DNA from: JBGFRR01 sp041695045
Lineage (GTDB): Bacteria; Bacteroidota; Ignavibacteria; UBA10030
DNA: 57,631 nucleotides
NCBI GenBank assembly: GCA_041695045.1
Contig: JBGFRR010000155.1
Span: 1-57,631, forward strand
Direction of reading: 5' to 3'
Shown here one piece after another: positions 40,535-48,895 of this stretch. A model generated the notes under the pieces. That model was not told where the DNA came from and ran no database searches. It saw nothing but the letters and a program-made list of their open reading frames with translations. Numbering within the stretch: the first letter of the stretch is position 1; each line of letters begins with the position of its first letter. A program made the position numbers and the translations under genes.

Positions 40535-41500
40535 ATGACCTTAGCAACAATCAAGAAACCTACCCACAAGAAATCGAAGCCCAAAGTGAAATACTCAACG
40601 GCTGTAACCGTTGGCAGGCTTCACGATAGCGGCTTCTGTCAAGGCAAAGAGTATTTCAGGCATAAGGATGTCATTCTTTACGAGGGTGACACTCTCAACG
40701 AGTATCTCTTCAACAGAGAATTCATCGATTTAACTGTAACTTCTCCGCCCTACAATGTCGGCATACAATACAATTCTCATAAGGACGAACTGTCCTACGA
40801 GGGCTATCTAGAATTTTCCGAAAAGTGGATTCGGAACTGCTATCGATGGACGAAATCTCACGGTCGCCTTATTCTCAACATCCCGCTTGACAAAAACAAA
40901 GGGGGTCAACGTAGCGTCGGTGCAGACTTGACTTCAATCGCACAGAAAATCGGCTGGAAGTATCACTCAACCATTGTTTGGAATGAAGGCAATATTTCTC
41001 GCCGCACAGCTTGGGGTTCCTGGATGTCCGCAGCGGCACCGTTTGTCATAGCGCCGGTTGAACTTATCGTTGTTCTTTATAAAGACAGTTGGAAAAAAAC
41101 AACGGGCAGTAAAATCTCTGACATCAACCGTCAAGAGTTTATGGATTGGACAAATGGAGTCTGGACTTTTAACGGCGAAAGTGCCAAACGAGTCGGCCAT
41201 CCCGCACCGTTTCCGAGAGAACTTCCGCACCGTGCAATAAAACTATTCAGCTTTGTGCGAGATGTTGTCTTCGATCCTTTCTGTGGTAGCGGAACAACAC
41301 TCATCGAGGCGGCGAATCTAAATCGCGTCGGTGTTGGTGTGGAGATTGACAAACATTACTGCGAAATTACAAAAAATCGAATCTTAAACGAAACAGGGAC
41401 ACTCAACTTTGAAGAAAAAACCGATAAGCCAAAGAGACCTGATAATGGAGTATTTCCAAAAACATCCAAATCGGGATATACAACATCCGGAAATCGTTGA
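40535..41500 (+). CDS. beta-class DNA (N4-cytosine or N6-adenine) methyltransferase
   Basis: A 321-residue methyltransferase with motif IV first (TSPPYN at about residue 69) and the AdoMet motif FDPFCGSGTTLIEA at about 246, the beta-class order. The motif TSPPYN allows N4-C or N6-A methylation. ATG at 40535 with GGAGAG upstream; a TTG at 40481 would extend into the inverted repeat. It overlaps an HNH nuclease gene at its end. It protects the host site in this restriction-modification pair. The stretch is A+T-richer than the surrounding backbone. Confidence 0.9.
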   Translation: MTLATIKKPTHKKSKPKVKYSTAVTVGRLHDSGFCQGKEYFRHKDVILYEGDTLNEYLFNREFIDLTVTSPPYNVGIQYNSHKDELSYEGYLEFSEKWIRNCYRWTKSHGRLILNIPLDKNKGGQRSVGADLTSIAQKIGWKYHSTIVWNEGNISRRTAWGSWMSAAAPFVIAPVELIVVLYKDSWKKTTGSKISDINRQEFMDWTNGVWTFNGESAKRVGHPAPFPRELPHRAIKLFSFVRDVVFDPFCGSGTTLIEAANLNRVGVGVEIDKHYCEITKNRILNETGTLNFEEKTDKPKRPDNGVFPKTSKSGYTTSGNR

Positions 41501-41996
41501 CTGGGCTGTCGCAGAATTCAAGAAACGTACGGGCGAAGTTTTCCGGGATCCCGATAGACAGATTCGCCAGCTCTCTCAACAAGGTTTTCTTATCAAAGTT
41601 GGCAAAGGAGTCTATCGCTACGAACCCGAAGCAGTCAACAATCGAGAGCTTGAAGAATTCACCGCAGCTCAGAAGAAACAAATGCTTGAGAGAGATGGAT
41701 ACAAATGTGTCATCTGCGGTCGTGGAGAAAAAGACGGCGTTGAATTGCACGTTGACCACATCAAGCCGAAGGAACTTGGTGGTAAGGCTACCATCGAAAA
41801 CGGACAGACGCTTTGTTCCCAACACAATTTTATGAAGAAAACTCTCAAGCAGACAGAAACCGGCAAGAAGATGTTCATTCGCCTTTATGAGTTAGCCAAA
41901 GCTGAGGGCAATCGAGAACTGGTCAAATTCTGTTCGCAGATTCTCGATGTCTATGAGAAAAACAAAATCAACTCGCACATAGTTTGGAAAAAATAA
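41409..41996 (+). CDS. HNH restriction endonuclease
   Basis: A 195-residue protein. The N-terminal winged-helix-like part (about 5-72: RDLIMEYFQKHPNRDIQHPE ... GFLIKVGKGVYRY) is followed by an HNH domain with zinc cysteines C100 and C103, catalytic H114-V-D-H117 (ELHVDHIKP), C136 and H139 (LCSQHN). It cuts DNA not modified by the partner methyltransferase. A TTG start at 41409 (92-nt overlap with the methyltransferase) preserves the first helix; an ATG at 41445 (56-nt overlap) is the alternative. Seven nt after the stop lies the right inverted repeat. Confidence 0.85.
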   Translation: MKKKPISQRDLIMEYFQKHPNRDIQHPEIVDWAVAEFKKRTGEVFRDPDRQIRQLSQQGFLIKVGKGVYRYEPEAVNNRELEEFTAAQKKQMLERDGYKCVICGRGEKDGVELHVDHIKPKELGGKATIENGQTLCSQHNFMKKTLKQTETGKKMFIRLYELAKAEGNRELVKFCSQILDVYEKNKINSHIVWKK

Positions 41997-42002
41997 TTTC
42001 AA

Positions 42003-42023
42003 GCGGGCAAAACTGCACATAAC
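42003..42023. repeat. right 21-bp inverted repeat of the second restriction-modification cassette
   Basis: GCGGGCAAAA ... GCACATAAC, the complement of 40468-40488 with one mismatch (20 of 21). The pair frames a 1.5-kb unit that holds exactly the two restriction-modification genes. Confidence 0.8.
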
Positions 42024-42071
42024 AGAGCGTAAGCAATCCCACTACCATGTCTAGCCTGTAAGGATAAATTC

Positions 42072-42575
42072 ATGTCAGGATCATACAATTTTCTTCTCCA
42101 CGTCTTGGGCTTTGGTCTTGTCTCTGCCGTCTTAATTGGCGGCTGGATGATTGAGCGAAAGTTCCGTGCCGAAAAAGACTGGGCCTTGAAAGCCTACATC
42201 GGCGGCATTGCTCGGAGCTTAGCGCTCCTCTCGCCTGTTGCCGCGCTCATTCTTCTGATCACAGGCATCGGCAATATCCACACGTACTACATGGGTTCGC
42301 CCGTCGCGTGGTACGAGAAGGGCTGGCTTGTAGCGAAGATCATTCTCTTTGCCATCATGCTCGTCAACGGCACGGTGTTTGGCCCGCTGCTCACGAAGAA
42401 GCGCATGGCTCTGGTCAACGCACTCGCCAAGAACGATGCACCCGCAGAGGCCGAACAGGGAATCGCCGCGCTAACGCGGCAGATCGCCGTCTTCTATCTT
42501 GTGCAATTCATCTTCTGGGTGTTGATTGTATATCTTTCGACATTTGGGACCGGCAAACACCCGGGGATGTTTTAA
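42072..42575 (+). CDS. four-helix membrane protein of unknown function
   Basis: A 167-residue membrane protein with about four helices, a pattern seen in DUF2269/CopD-like families: a first helix with GFGLVSAVLIGGWMIERKF, the middle GIGNIHTYYMGSPVAWYEKG, and a late QIAVFYLVQFIFWVLIVYLS. Two histidines (LLHVLGF and IHTYY) could bind haem or metal. It follows the restriction cassette and precedes a repeat-rich gap, so it is probably the first backbone gene after the island. Function not known. Confidence 0.65.
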   Translation: MSGSYNFLLHVLGFGLVSAVLIGGWMIERKFRAEKDWALKAYIGGIARSLALLSPVAALILLITGIGNIHTYYMGSPVAWYEKGWLVAKIILFAIMLVNGTVFGPLLTKKRMALVNALAKNDAPAEAEQGIAALTRQIAVFYLVQFIFWVLIVYLSTFGTGKHPGMF

Positions 42576-42623
42576 GTGCCAGCTGAGTCACCGATCGTAC
42601 GTAGAAACTTCTTTTTGCCCCAC

Positions 42624-42796
42624 TGTCCTCGGGAGTACAACTCCCTCGGAACAGAGGGTGTCCTGGGGAGTCTGAGGTTGTGAGGGAGTTGAACTCCCGA
42701 ACAACTGTCGTGTCTGTCATTCTCGGGGGTACAACTCCCCTGGAACCAAGGTAACAAAGGGGGTTGTGAGGTACGCCAAAGGCGTACCGAACAACC
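42624..42796. repeat. dispersed palindromic repeat cluster
   Basis: Contains GTCCTCGGGAGTACAACTCC, then GGTTGTGAGGGAGTTGAACT, then CTCGGGGGTACAACTCCCCT and GGTACGCC-AAA-GGCGTACC: several imperfect palindromes on the theme (C)TCGGGAGTNCAACTCCC. A related copy in reverse orientation lies at 47514-47606. No gene is seen in this 234-nt gap. Confidence 0.65.
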
Positions 42797-42809
42797 TATA
42801 TCCAGTAAC

Positions 42810-43679
42810 ATGTTGAGACCTTTTTCTTTCTTCATCGTTGTATTTGTCAATACACTCTCGATGCCAATCAGTATGTCTGCTTCAACAGACTCTGCACGCG
42901 TATCGCATGAAGAAGAGGTGCGCGCTTGGCACGAACGGCGCATCCGAAATCTCCTGCGCGAACACGGATGGCTCACGCTCATCGCTCTGGATTGGCTGAA
43001 TGAGGGTCCGAACAAGATTCGCGATGTCGGCATCCTCACGCTCAAAAACGGTTCGGTGTTTCTCCAGCTGAACCCCGGTGTGCGGGCAACAGTTGGCGGA
43101 AAACCATTCGCCTCAGGCACAATGACGCCACAAGGTGGGCCTCCGGCTCCAGACACGGTCGTCATCGGTTCCCGTTCGTTCATCATCATCAAGCGAGGCG
43201 ACCGGTACGCTGTGCGGATGTGGGATACGGAGGCTGCGGCGCGAAAAGAATTTACCGGCATCGAGCGCTTTCCCGTCTCCTCGAAGTGGAGAGTCGAAGC
43301 GCTCTGGCATCCCTATGACCCGCCGAAGGAAATGAGTGTTCCGACCATCATCCCGGGCTATGAGGAAGTGTATCCTGTTCCGGGTGCAGCAGTATTTGAG
43401 ATTGATGGGAAACAATACCGACTCGAGCCGGTGTTGGAAGAGCCCGACGGAGATTACTTTTTCATCTTCGGCGACCAAACCAACGGAAAAGAAACGTACG
43501 GTGCAGGGCGGTTCCTCTACGCGTCGCCGGCAAAGGATGGGAAAGTAATTCTTGACTTCAACAAGTCGTACAATCCTCCGTGTGCGTTCTCGGAGTATAC
43601 AACCTGTCCGCTTCCGCCACCGCAGAATACGTTGCCGATTCGGATTGAGGCTGGCGAAAAAGCATACAAAAACCATTAA
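42810..43679 (+). CDS. DUF1684 domain protein
   Basis: A 289-residue protein with a hydrophobic N-terminus (possible signal, about 1-24) and the DUF1684 layout: EEEVRAWHERRIRNLLREHG near residue 35, LTLIALDWLNEGPN, and a conserved C-terminal stretch with GRFLYASPAKDGKVILDFNK, NPPCAFSEYTTCPLPPPQN and the ending LPIRIEAGEKAY. Function is unknown in the family. Its stop overlaps the aldehyde dehydrogenase start (TAATG), so both are likely co-translated. Confidence 0.85.
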   Translation: MLRPFSFFIVVFVNTLSMPISMSASTDSARVSHEEEVRAWHERRIRNLLREHGWLTLIALDWLNEGPNKIRDVGILTLKNGSVFLQLNPGVRATVGGKPFASGTMTPQGGPPAPDTVVIGSRSFIIIKRGDRYAVRMWDTEAAARKEFTGIERFPVSSKWRVEALWHPYDPPKEMSVPTIIPGYEEVYPVPGAAVFEIDGKQYRLEPVLEEPDGDYFFIFGDQTNGKETYGAGRFLYASPAKDGKVILDFNKSYNPPCAFSEYTTCPLPPPQNTLPIRIEAGEKAYKNH

Positions 43680-45190
43680 TGTGCAAGATTATGAGAGAAT
43701 ACCAGCTTTACATCAACGGCGAGTTCGTCGATTCGAACACGAAGCGCACGTTTGAATCGATCAACCCCTACAACCAAGAGGTCATTGCGCGCGTCTCGCT
43801 TGCGAGTGTAGAAGATGCACAGCGCGCCATCGCCGCCGCGCGGAAGGCATTCGACGAGCGACCCTGGCCACGCATGCTACGCGAGGAGCGCGCGGCGATG
43901 CTCAAAGCCATCTCCGATGAAATCAATGAGAGGCAGAACAAATTCATTGACTTAGAAGTAGCCGACTCCGGCTCTACAACTCGTAAAGCAAAGGAGGATA
44001 TCTATCTTTCCGCACGCAACATGAACTACTTCTCCAAGCTCGCGGCGCTCGACCTCACCGAACCGGTCGACGGCTTGGGCAAACCCGGCTTCAGTAAGAA
44101 CATTCTGGTCCGCGAACCCATCGGCGTTGTCGCAGCGATCATCCCCTGGAACTTCCCTCTCAAGATGGCCATCTGGAAACTCGGCCCTGCGCTCGCATCG
44201 GGCAATACGGTCGTCTTGAAGCCTTCCGAGTTGACCCCGTGTACCGCGATCGAGCTTGCAAGGATTGTGCACGAGATCGGATTCCCTCCCGGCGTCGTCA
44301 ACATCATCCCCGGCTACGGACCCGACGTTGGCGAAGAACTCGTGCGCAATCCGAAGGTGGACAAGATCTCCTTCACAGGCTCGACCGCAGTGGGGCGACG
44401 CGTCATGGCACTTGCAGCCGAACACCTGAAGAAGGTAACGCTCGAATGCGGCGGCAAGTCAGCCAATATTGTGCTGGACGACGCCGACCTCGACCTCGCC
44501 GTGGACGGGGCGATGTATGCGATCTTCTACCATCAAGGTCAATGCTGCGAAGCCGGAGCACGTCTGTTGCTTCCTCGGAAGATGTACGATACGTTTCTTG
44601 AGCGCCTCGTCGGGAAAACGCGCAAGCTTAAGCTCGGCAACCCTGCCGATGCGACAACCGACATCGGCCCACTGATTTCAAAGAAACAGCAAGAGCGTGT
44701 CCTTCGCTACATCGAGCAAGGAAAGGCGGAAGGAGCGAAGATCGCCGTCGGTGGCGGCGTGCCAAAGGACAAACCGCTCACTCGGGGCTTTTTCGTCGAG
44801 CCGACTATCTTCACCGGTGTCGACAATCGTATGACGATCGCACAAGAAGAGATCTTCGGTCCGGTGCTTTCCGTGATCCAGTACGAATCGGACGATGAAG
44901 CGGTGGCCATCGCGAACGATTCCATCTATGGGTTAGGGGGCGGGGTCTGGTCGAAGGATGAACGCCGAGCCATGAATGTTGCGAAGCGACTCCATGCGGG
45001 AACGGTGTGGATCAATGAGTGGCACCTCATCAGTGAGAAAGCGCCGTTCGGGGGATACAAACAGAGCGGCGTGGGCAGAGAATTTGGAGTTGAAGGACTG
45101 AAGGAATACACCGAAACGAAACATCTGCACATCGACGAGCTCGGCAGCCGCGAGAAGAAACCGTGGTACGATACGGTTGTGCCGAAGTAG
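43679..45190 (+). CDS. NAD(P)-dependent aldehyde dehydrogenase
   Basis: A 503-residue enzyme of the ALDH superfamily (betaine/phenylacetaldehyde type). Seen: PWNFPLKMAIWKLGPALASG, FTGSTAVGRRVM, the general-base glutamate in LECGGKSANIVLDDAD, and the catalytic cysteine in HQGQCCEAGARLLL. It oxidises an aldehyde to a carboxylate; the substrate is unknown, but the aromatic/acyl-CoA genes in the window suggest an aromatic or aliphatic aldehyde. An ATG four codons later (43691) is possible; the TAATG overlap favours 43679. Confidence 0.93.
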   Translation: MCKIMREYQLYINGEFVDSNTKRTFESINPYNQEVIARVSLASVEDAQRAIAAARKAFDERPWPRMLREERAAMLKAISDEINERQNKFIDLEVADSGSTTRKAKEDIYLSARNMNYFSKLAALDLTEPVDGLGKPGFSKNILVREPIGVVAAIIPWNFPLKMAIWKLGPALASGNTVVLKPSELTPCTAIELARIVHEIGFPPGVVNIIPGYGPDVGEELVRNPKVDKISFTGSTAVGRRVMALAAEHLKKVTLECGGKSANIVLDDADLDLAVDGAMYAIFYHQGQCCEAGARLLLPRKMYDTFLERLVGKTRKLKLGNPADATTDIGPLISKKQQERVLRYIEQGKAEGAKIAVGGGVPKDKPLTRGFFVEPTIFTGVDNRMTIAQEEIFGPVLSVIQYESDDEAVAIANDSIYGLGGGVWSKDERRAMNVAKRLHAGTVWINEWHLISEKAPFGGYKQSGVGREFGVEGLKEYTETKHLHIDELGSREKKPWYDTVVPK

Positions 45191-45337
45191 TTGCACCTGA
45201 AGAGTAGATAGTTTCCGTTTGCCTCGTCACGTGGTTTGGGGGTGGGTTGAACTTCATCATGCGTCATCGTTCAGAGCCTGCCCCTACCTATACTCTATCC
45301 ACACCAATCTCCACTAATCGGTCAAAGGATAACTCAG

Positions 45338-45643
45338 ATGAAAGAATTGCTACTGAAGGATGAAGTCTATGCTCTCGTTGGTGCTGCGATGGAAGTCTAC
45401 AATGAGTTGGGATGTGGGTTTCTTGAGCCCGTTTACCATGAGGCGTATGAGATAGAATTGGATGAGAGAGCTATCCCGTTCGATTCACAGAAGTTATTAC
45501 CCATCTACTACAAGACCTGGAAATTGAAAAAGGAATACAAGGCAGACGTTGTCGGTTATGGGAAAGTCATTGTGGAACTAAAGGCTGAAGATTGTCTCAC
45601 CAAAATGGAAACGGATGATTTTCACGGAATAGCATCCGCGTGA
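45338..45643 (+). CDS. GxxExxY protein, C-terminally truncated
   Basis: A 101-residue protein with the GxxExxY (PF13366) signature: ALVGAAMEVYNELGCGFLEP followed by VYHEAYEIELDERAI, then YKADVVGYGKVIVELKAED. Normal members continue with a HEAQLLNYLKATGFRVGLLINF-type end; here the frame stops at FHGIASA. It is thus probably a decayed copy. The family is of unknown function but related to PD-(D/E)XK nucleases. Confidence 0.7.
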   Translation: MKELLLKDEVYALVGAAMEVYNELGCGFLEPVYHEAYEIELDERAIPFDSQKLLPIYYKTWKLKKEYKADVVGYGKVIVELKAEDCLTKMETDDFHGIASA

Positions 45644-45773
45644 ACGTAGTTTTCATTCCGCCAGCGTATTCAGTGATTCAAGCATTCAAATCTTCCCTTC
45701 GTGAAGATTCGTGCAGATTAGTGGATCAAACAACGCTGAGTAGCCACTATCCACTATCCTTGACTAACTCCTC

Positions 45774-47483
45774 ATGGACATTACCAACAGAACAGTGCTC
45801 GTCCTCGGTGCGTGGGGACTTGTTGGCGCCGCGGTGTGTCGAAGGTTGATGGAGGAACAGCCGAAGCGCATCATCGTTACGTCGCTCCTTGAGTCGGAGG
45901 CAAGAGAAATTGCCGAGACGCTGCGCCGTGAATTTCCCCGCGTCGGTCGGACGTTCTTCGTTCCCTGGTGGGGCAACATCTTCGTCCGCCACGAATTGAA
46001 AGACACTCCGCGCGACCAGATCCTGAACAATCCCGCAACGCGCCAAATGCTCATCGACGATATGCTGGATGAACTTTCGGCAAGCGTTCTGGAGCGATCC
46101 AGTCTCTATCAACTTATCAGGAAGTTCAAACCCGACATCATCGTCGATTGCATCAACTCGGCAACGGGCATCGCGTATCAGGACATCTTTCACACCGCAC
46201 GCGAAGTTCGCAAGGCCCTCCGCCATCGCTCGAAGGCTGCCGACGATGAAGTAGCGGAGAAGACAGAACGCCTTCTCGCTTCGCTGTACATCCCTCAGCT
46301 CATCCGGCACGTGCAAATCTTCTACCGCTCCATGGCGAGGTTCGGCACGTCGATCTACGTCAAGATCGGCACGAGCGGTACGGGGGGTATGGGACTGAAC
46401 ATTCCCTATACGCACAGCGAAGAGCGCCCGTCGAGCGTGCTGCTGAGCAAATCGGCAGTGGCCGGCGCGCATACGATGCTGCTCTTTCTCCTCGGCCGCA
46501 CTCCTGACGCTCCCATCACCAAGGAAGTCAAACCCACCGCCGCAATTGCGTGGAAGAAGATCGGATACGGAGATATTAAGAAACGCGGGAAAGCCATTAG
46601 CCTGGTGGACTGTCCGCCCGAACGCGGGGTAGAATTGAGGGGAACGTTAGAACTCCGTCCCAAGCACGAACACTGGACGCCTCTGCACAAACCGCTACGG
46701 TCGGTCTTTATCGATACGGGGGAGAACGGCGTTTTCTCGCGCGCGGAATTCGAAGCGATTGCCTCCCCCGGTCAAATGCAGTACGTTACCCCCGAAGAAA
46801 TCGCCGACGACGTGGCGTTTGAGATGAAAGGAGGCAACACCGGACACGATGTGATCAACGCCCTCGACAACGCGACGATGAATCCCACCTACCGTGCAGG
46901 CTTTCTCTTTGAAAGCGCCCTCCAGCATCTTAAGCAGCTTGAACAACAGCACCGCACGCGAAGTATTGCGTTTGAAGTCCTCGGCCCGCCCCGTCTTTCA
47001 AAGCTGCTCTACGAAGCACACTTACTCGAGCTTACCGTCGGAACGATGCCTGCTGTCGTGAAAGCCTCTGCGAAGGAACTCTCACGTCGCTTGACCGACG
47101 AAATCCGCAACAACACCGAGCTGCGTTCTCGCATCATTTCCATCGGCATCCCCATACTGCTGACAGACGGCAAGACGCTCTTGCGCGGCGGCGACATCAA
47201 GATACCCCCCTACCGCGGTTCGAACGAATTGACGATTACTGAGCACGCACTCAATGCCTGGGCACACGACGGCTGGATTGACCTGCGCGAAAGAAACATG
47301 CAGCGCTGGCAACAGCGGTTTGAGCGAATTATGAACGAGGCGTCGGAGATTCCTTCCTATGATACATCGTCCCGACACCTTCGAACGAAGGCTTACTGGG
47401 AGAACTTCAAAGAAATTAACCCGGGAAAGATTGTTAGTTGGATTTTTTCAGAAGAGGAGCAAGGGGCAAGGATGAAGGCGTGA
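45774..47483 (+). CDS. NAD(P)-binding Rossmann-fold protein, epimerase/dehydratase-like
   Basis: A 569-residue protein with an N-terminal Rossmann domain: VLVLGAWGLVGAAVCRRLME (GxxGxxG variant) and IIVDCINSATGIAYQDI. An active-site-like YVKIGTSGTGGMGLNIPYTH stretch and SKSAVAGAHTMLLFL (in place of a YxxxK) follow. The C-terminal 300 residues do not match a domain I recognise. It is longer than common SDR enzymes (250-350), so it may form its own family. Cytoplasmic. A repeat copy follows it. Confidence 0.6.
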   Translation: MDITNRTVLVLGAWGLVGAAVCRRLMEEQPKRIIVTSLLESEAREIAETLRREFPRVGRTFFVPWWGNIFVRHELKDTPRDQILNNPATRQMLIDDMLDELSASVLERSSLYQLIRKFKPDIIVDCINSATGIAYQDIFHTAREVRKALRHRSKAADDEVAEKTERLLASLYIPQLIRHVQIFYRSMARFGTSIYVKIGTSGTGGMGLNIPYTHSEERPSSVLLSKSAVAGAHTMLLFLLGRTPDAPITKEVKPTAAIAWKKIGYGDIKKRGKAISLVDCPPERGVELRGTLELRPKHEHWTPLHKPLRSVFIDTGENGVFSRAEFEAIASPGQMQYVTPEEIADDVAFEMKGGNTGHDVINALDNATMNPTYRAGFLFESALQHLKQLEQQHRTRSIAFEVLGPPRLSKLLYEAHLLELTVGTMPAVVKASAKELSRRLTDEIRNNTELRSRIISIGIPILLTDGKTLLRGGDIKIPPYRGSNELTITEHALNAWAHDGWIDLRERNMQRWQQRFERIMNEASEIPSYDTSSRHLRTKAYWENFKEINPGKIVSWIFSEEEQGARMKA

Positions 47484-47513
47484 GGAGGAAAAATGAATGG
47501 TACCACGTAATGT

Positions 47514-47606
47514 TCCCAGGGAGTTACCTGTCCCGCTCGTTTTTCGAGCGGGGCACTCCCGAGGACATCGGTAGTGCGGGAGTGAAACTCCCTCACAACC
47601 TCAAGT
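47514..47606. repeat. dispersed palindromic repeat, reverse copy
   Basis: Contains a perfect hairpin CCCGCTCG-TTTTT-CGAGCGGG (47532-47552), then ACTCCCGAGGAC and GAGTGAAACTCCCTCACAAC. Read on the minus strand, GAGGTTGTGAGGGAGTT matches 42674-42690 and GTCCTCGGGAGT matches 42625-42636, so it is the same repeat family. It lies between convergent genes and could terminate either transcript. Confidence 0.65.
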
Positions 47607-47644
47607 CTCACACCTACTACCATCCGCCAACTGCGATCTCCACA

Positions 47645-48874
47645 TCATTCATACCGCAGCGCATCGATCGGGTCTAAGTTTGCCGCCTTCCAAGCCGGAT
47701 AGACTCCGAACACCACGCCGATGAACGTGCAGAGGGCAAAGCCGATCAACGCCCAATCGATGGGAATGATGGGAGGAAACTCGAAGAGGAGCGCGGTGAT
47801 GTTCCCGCCGAGTATACCCAGCGCAATGCCGATCAACCCGCCGATCTGACACAGCACGATGGCTTCCATGATGAACTGCGAGAGAATGTTCGTGCGGCGC
47901 GCGCCGATAGCTTTCCGGATGCCGATTTCGCGTGTCCGCTCCGTAACGGAAACCAGCATGATGTTCATGATTCCTACCCCCGCCGCTAACAAAGAGATCA
48001 CGCTGATGAAACCGATGCCGAGTTTCACATAGAACGTGAAATCATTGAACTGCTGGATGAGCGAATCGTTCGAGAAGATCGAAAAGTCATCCTCCTGCCC
48101 TGGCTCGACTTTCCGCGCTGTCCTCAGGATGTGCCTCGCTTCCTCAAGAGCGTCGTCAAAAACGTCGGCGCTCTTGGCCGTCACCATAATGTTAAGCGAC
48201 CGATCCTTGCCGTATTTGTCCAAAAACACGGTGAGGGGGATCGCCACAAAATTGTCTTGATTGCCTCCTAACACTGCGCCTTTCGGCTCAACAGTCCCAA
48301 CCACGAGATAACGCTGGCCGTCGATGCGAATTTCCGAGCCCACCGCGCCGCCATAGGGGAAAATCTTCTCAACAACGTTATCCCCTAATACGGCAACGCT
48401 TCGATTGTGGTGAACGTCGTCATTCGTAATCGCACGCCCTTCTTTGACCGTCCAGTTGTTCGTCGGGAATCCCTCCGGCGTCTCTCCATAGAGCATCACA
48501 TTGGGATTTGTTTTCTCACCGTTTGGAGCAATCACGACTCGGCCCCCGCGTGTCGCTTCAATCCCAACGAATGCAGCCTGCGTCATCTTCTCATGCACGG
48601 TCAACGCCTGATCGTACGTGATATCCTTCCGGTTCCGAATGCGAGCCCACTCGCGATGGCCGCTGAACATGCGAGGGAACTTTTCAATCTGGAAGGTATG
48701 CGTGCCGAGCTGTGTCAGGCCGCTCTCGATGCTGTTCTGCAGCACGCGGACCGCTGTCATAACGCCGATAATGGAGAAAACGCCGACAACGATGCCAAGC
48801 AATGTCAGGACGGAGCGAAGCTTGTTCGCCCGTATGGCATCCAGTGCAATTCGTATGACTTCACCAAAATTCAT
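47645..48874 (-). CDS. MacB-type ABC transporter permease
   Basis: A 409-residue permease with one N-terminal helix, a large periplasmic domain (about 45-275) and three C-terminal helices of the FtsX/MacB type (GVGIMNIMLVSVTERTREIG, PIDALRYE end). The operon order, upstream first, is TolC-like, MacA-like, ATPase, permease, permease. It is the second of two permeases, and pairing of the two as a heterodimer is likely. Substrates of such systems include peptides, lipids or macrolides; none is indicated here. Confidence 0.87.
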   Translation of the reverse strand: MNFGEVIRIALDAIRANKLRSVLTLLGIVVGVFSIIGVMTAVRVLQNSIESGLTQLGTHTFQIEKFPRMFSGHREWARIRNRKDITYDQALTVHEKMTQAAFVGIEATRGGRVVIAPNGEKTNPNVMLYGETPEGFPTNNWTVKEGRAITNDDVHHNRSVAVLGDNVVEKIFPYGGAVGSEIRIDGQRYLVVGTVEPKGAVLGGNQDNFVAIPLTVFLDKYGKDRSLNIMVTAKSADVFDDALEEARHILRTARKVEPGQEDDFSIFSNDSLIQQFNDFTFYVKLGIGFISVISLLAAGVGIMNIMLVSVTERTREIGIRKAIGARRTNILSQFIMEAIVLCQIGGLIGIALGILGGNITALLFEFPPIIPIDWALIGFALCTFIGVVFGVYPAWKAANLDPIDALRYE

Positions 48875-48895
48875 GAGCGTATGACTTCGTTGGGT

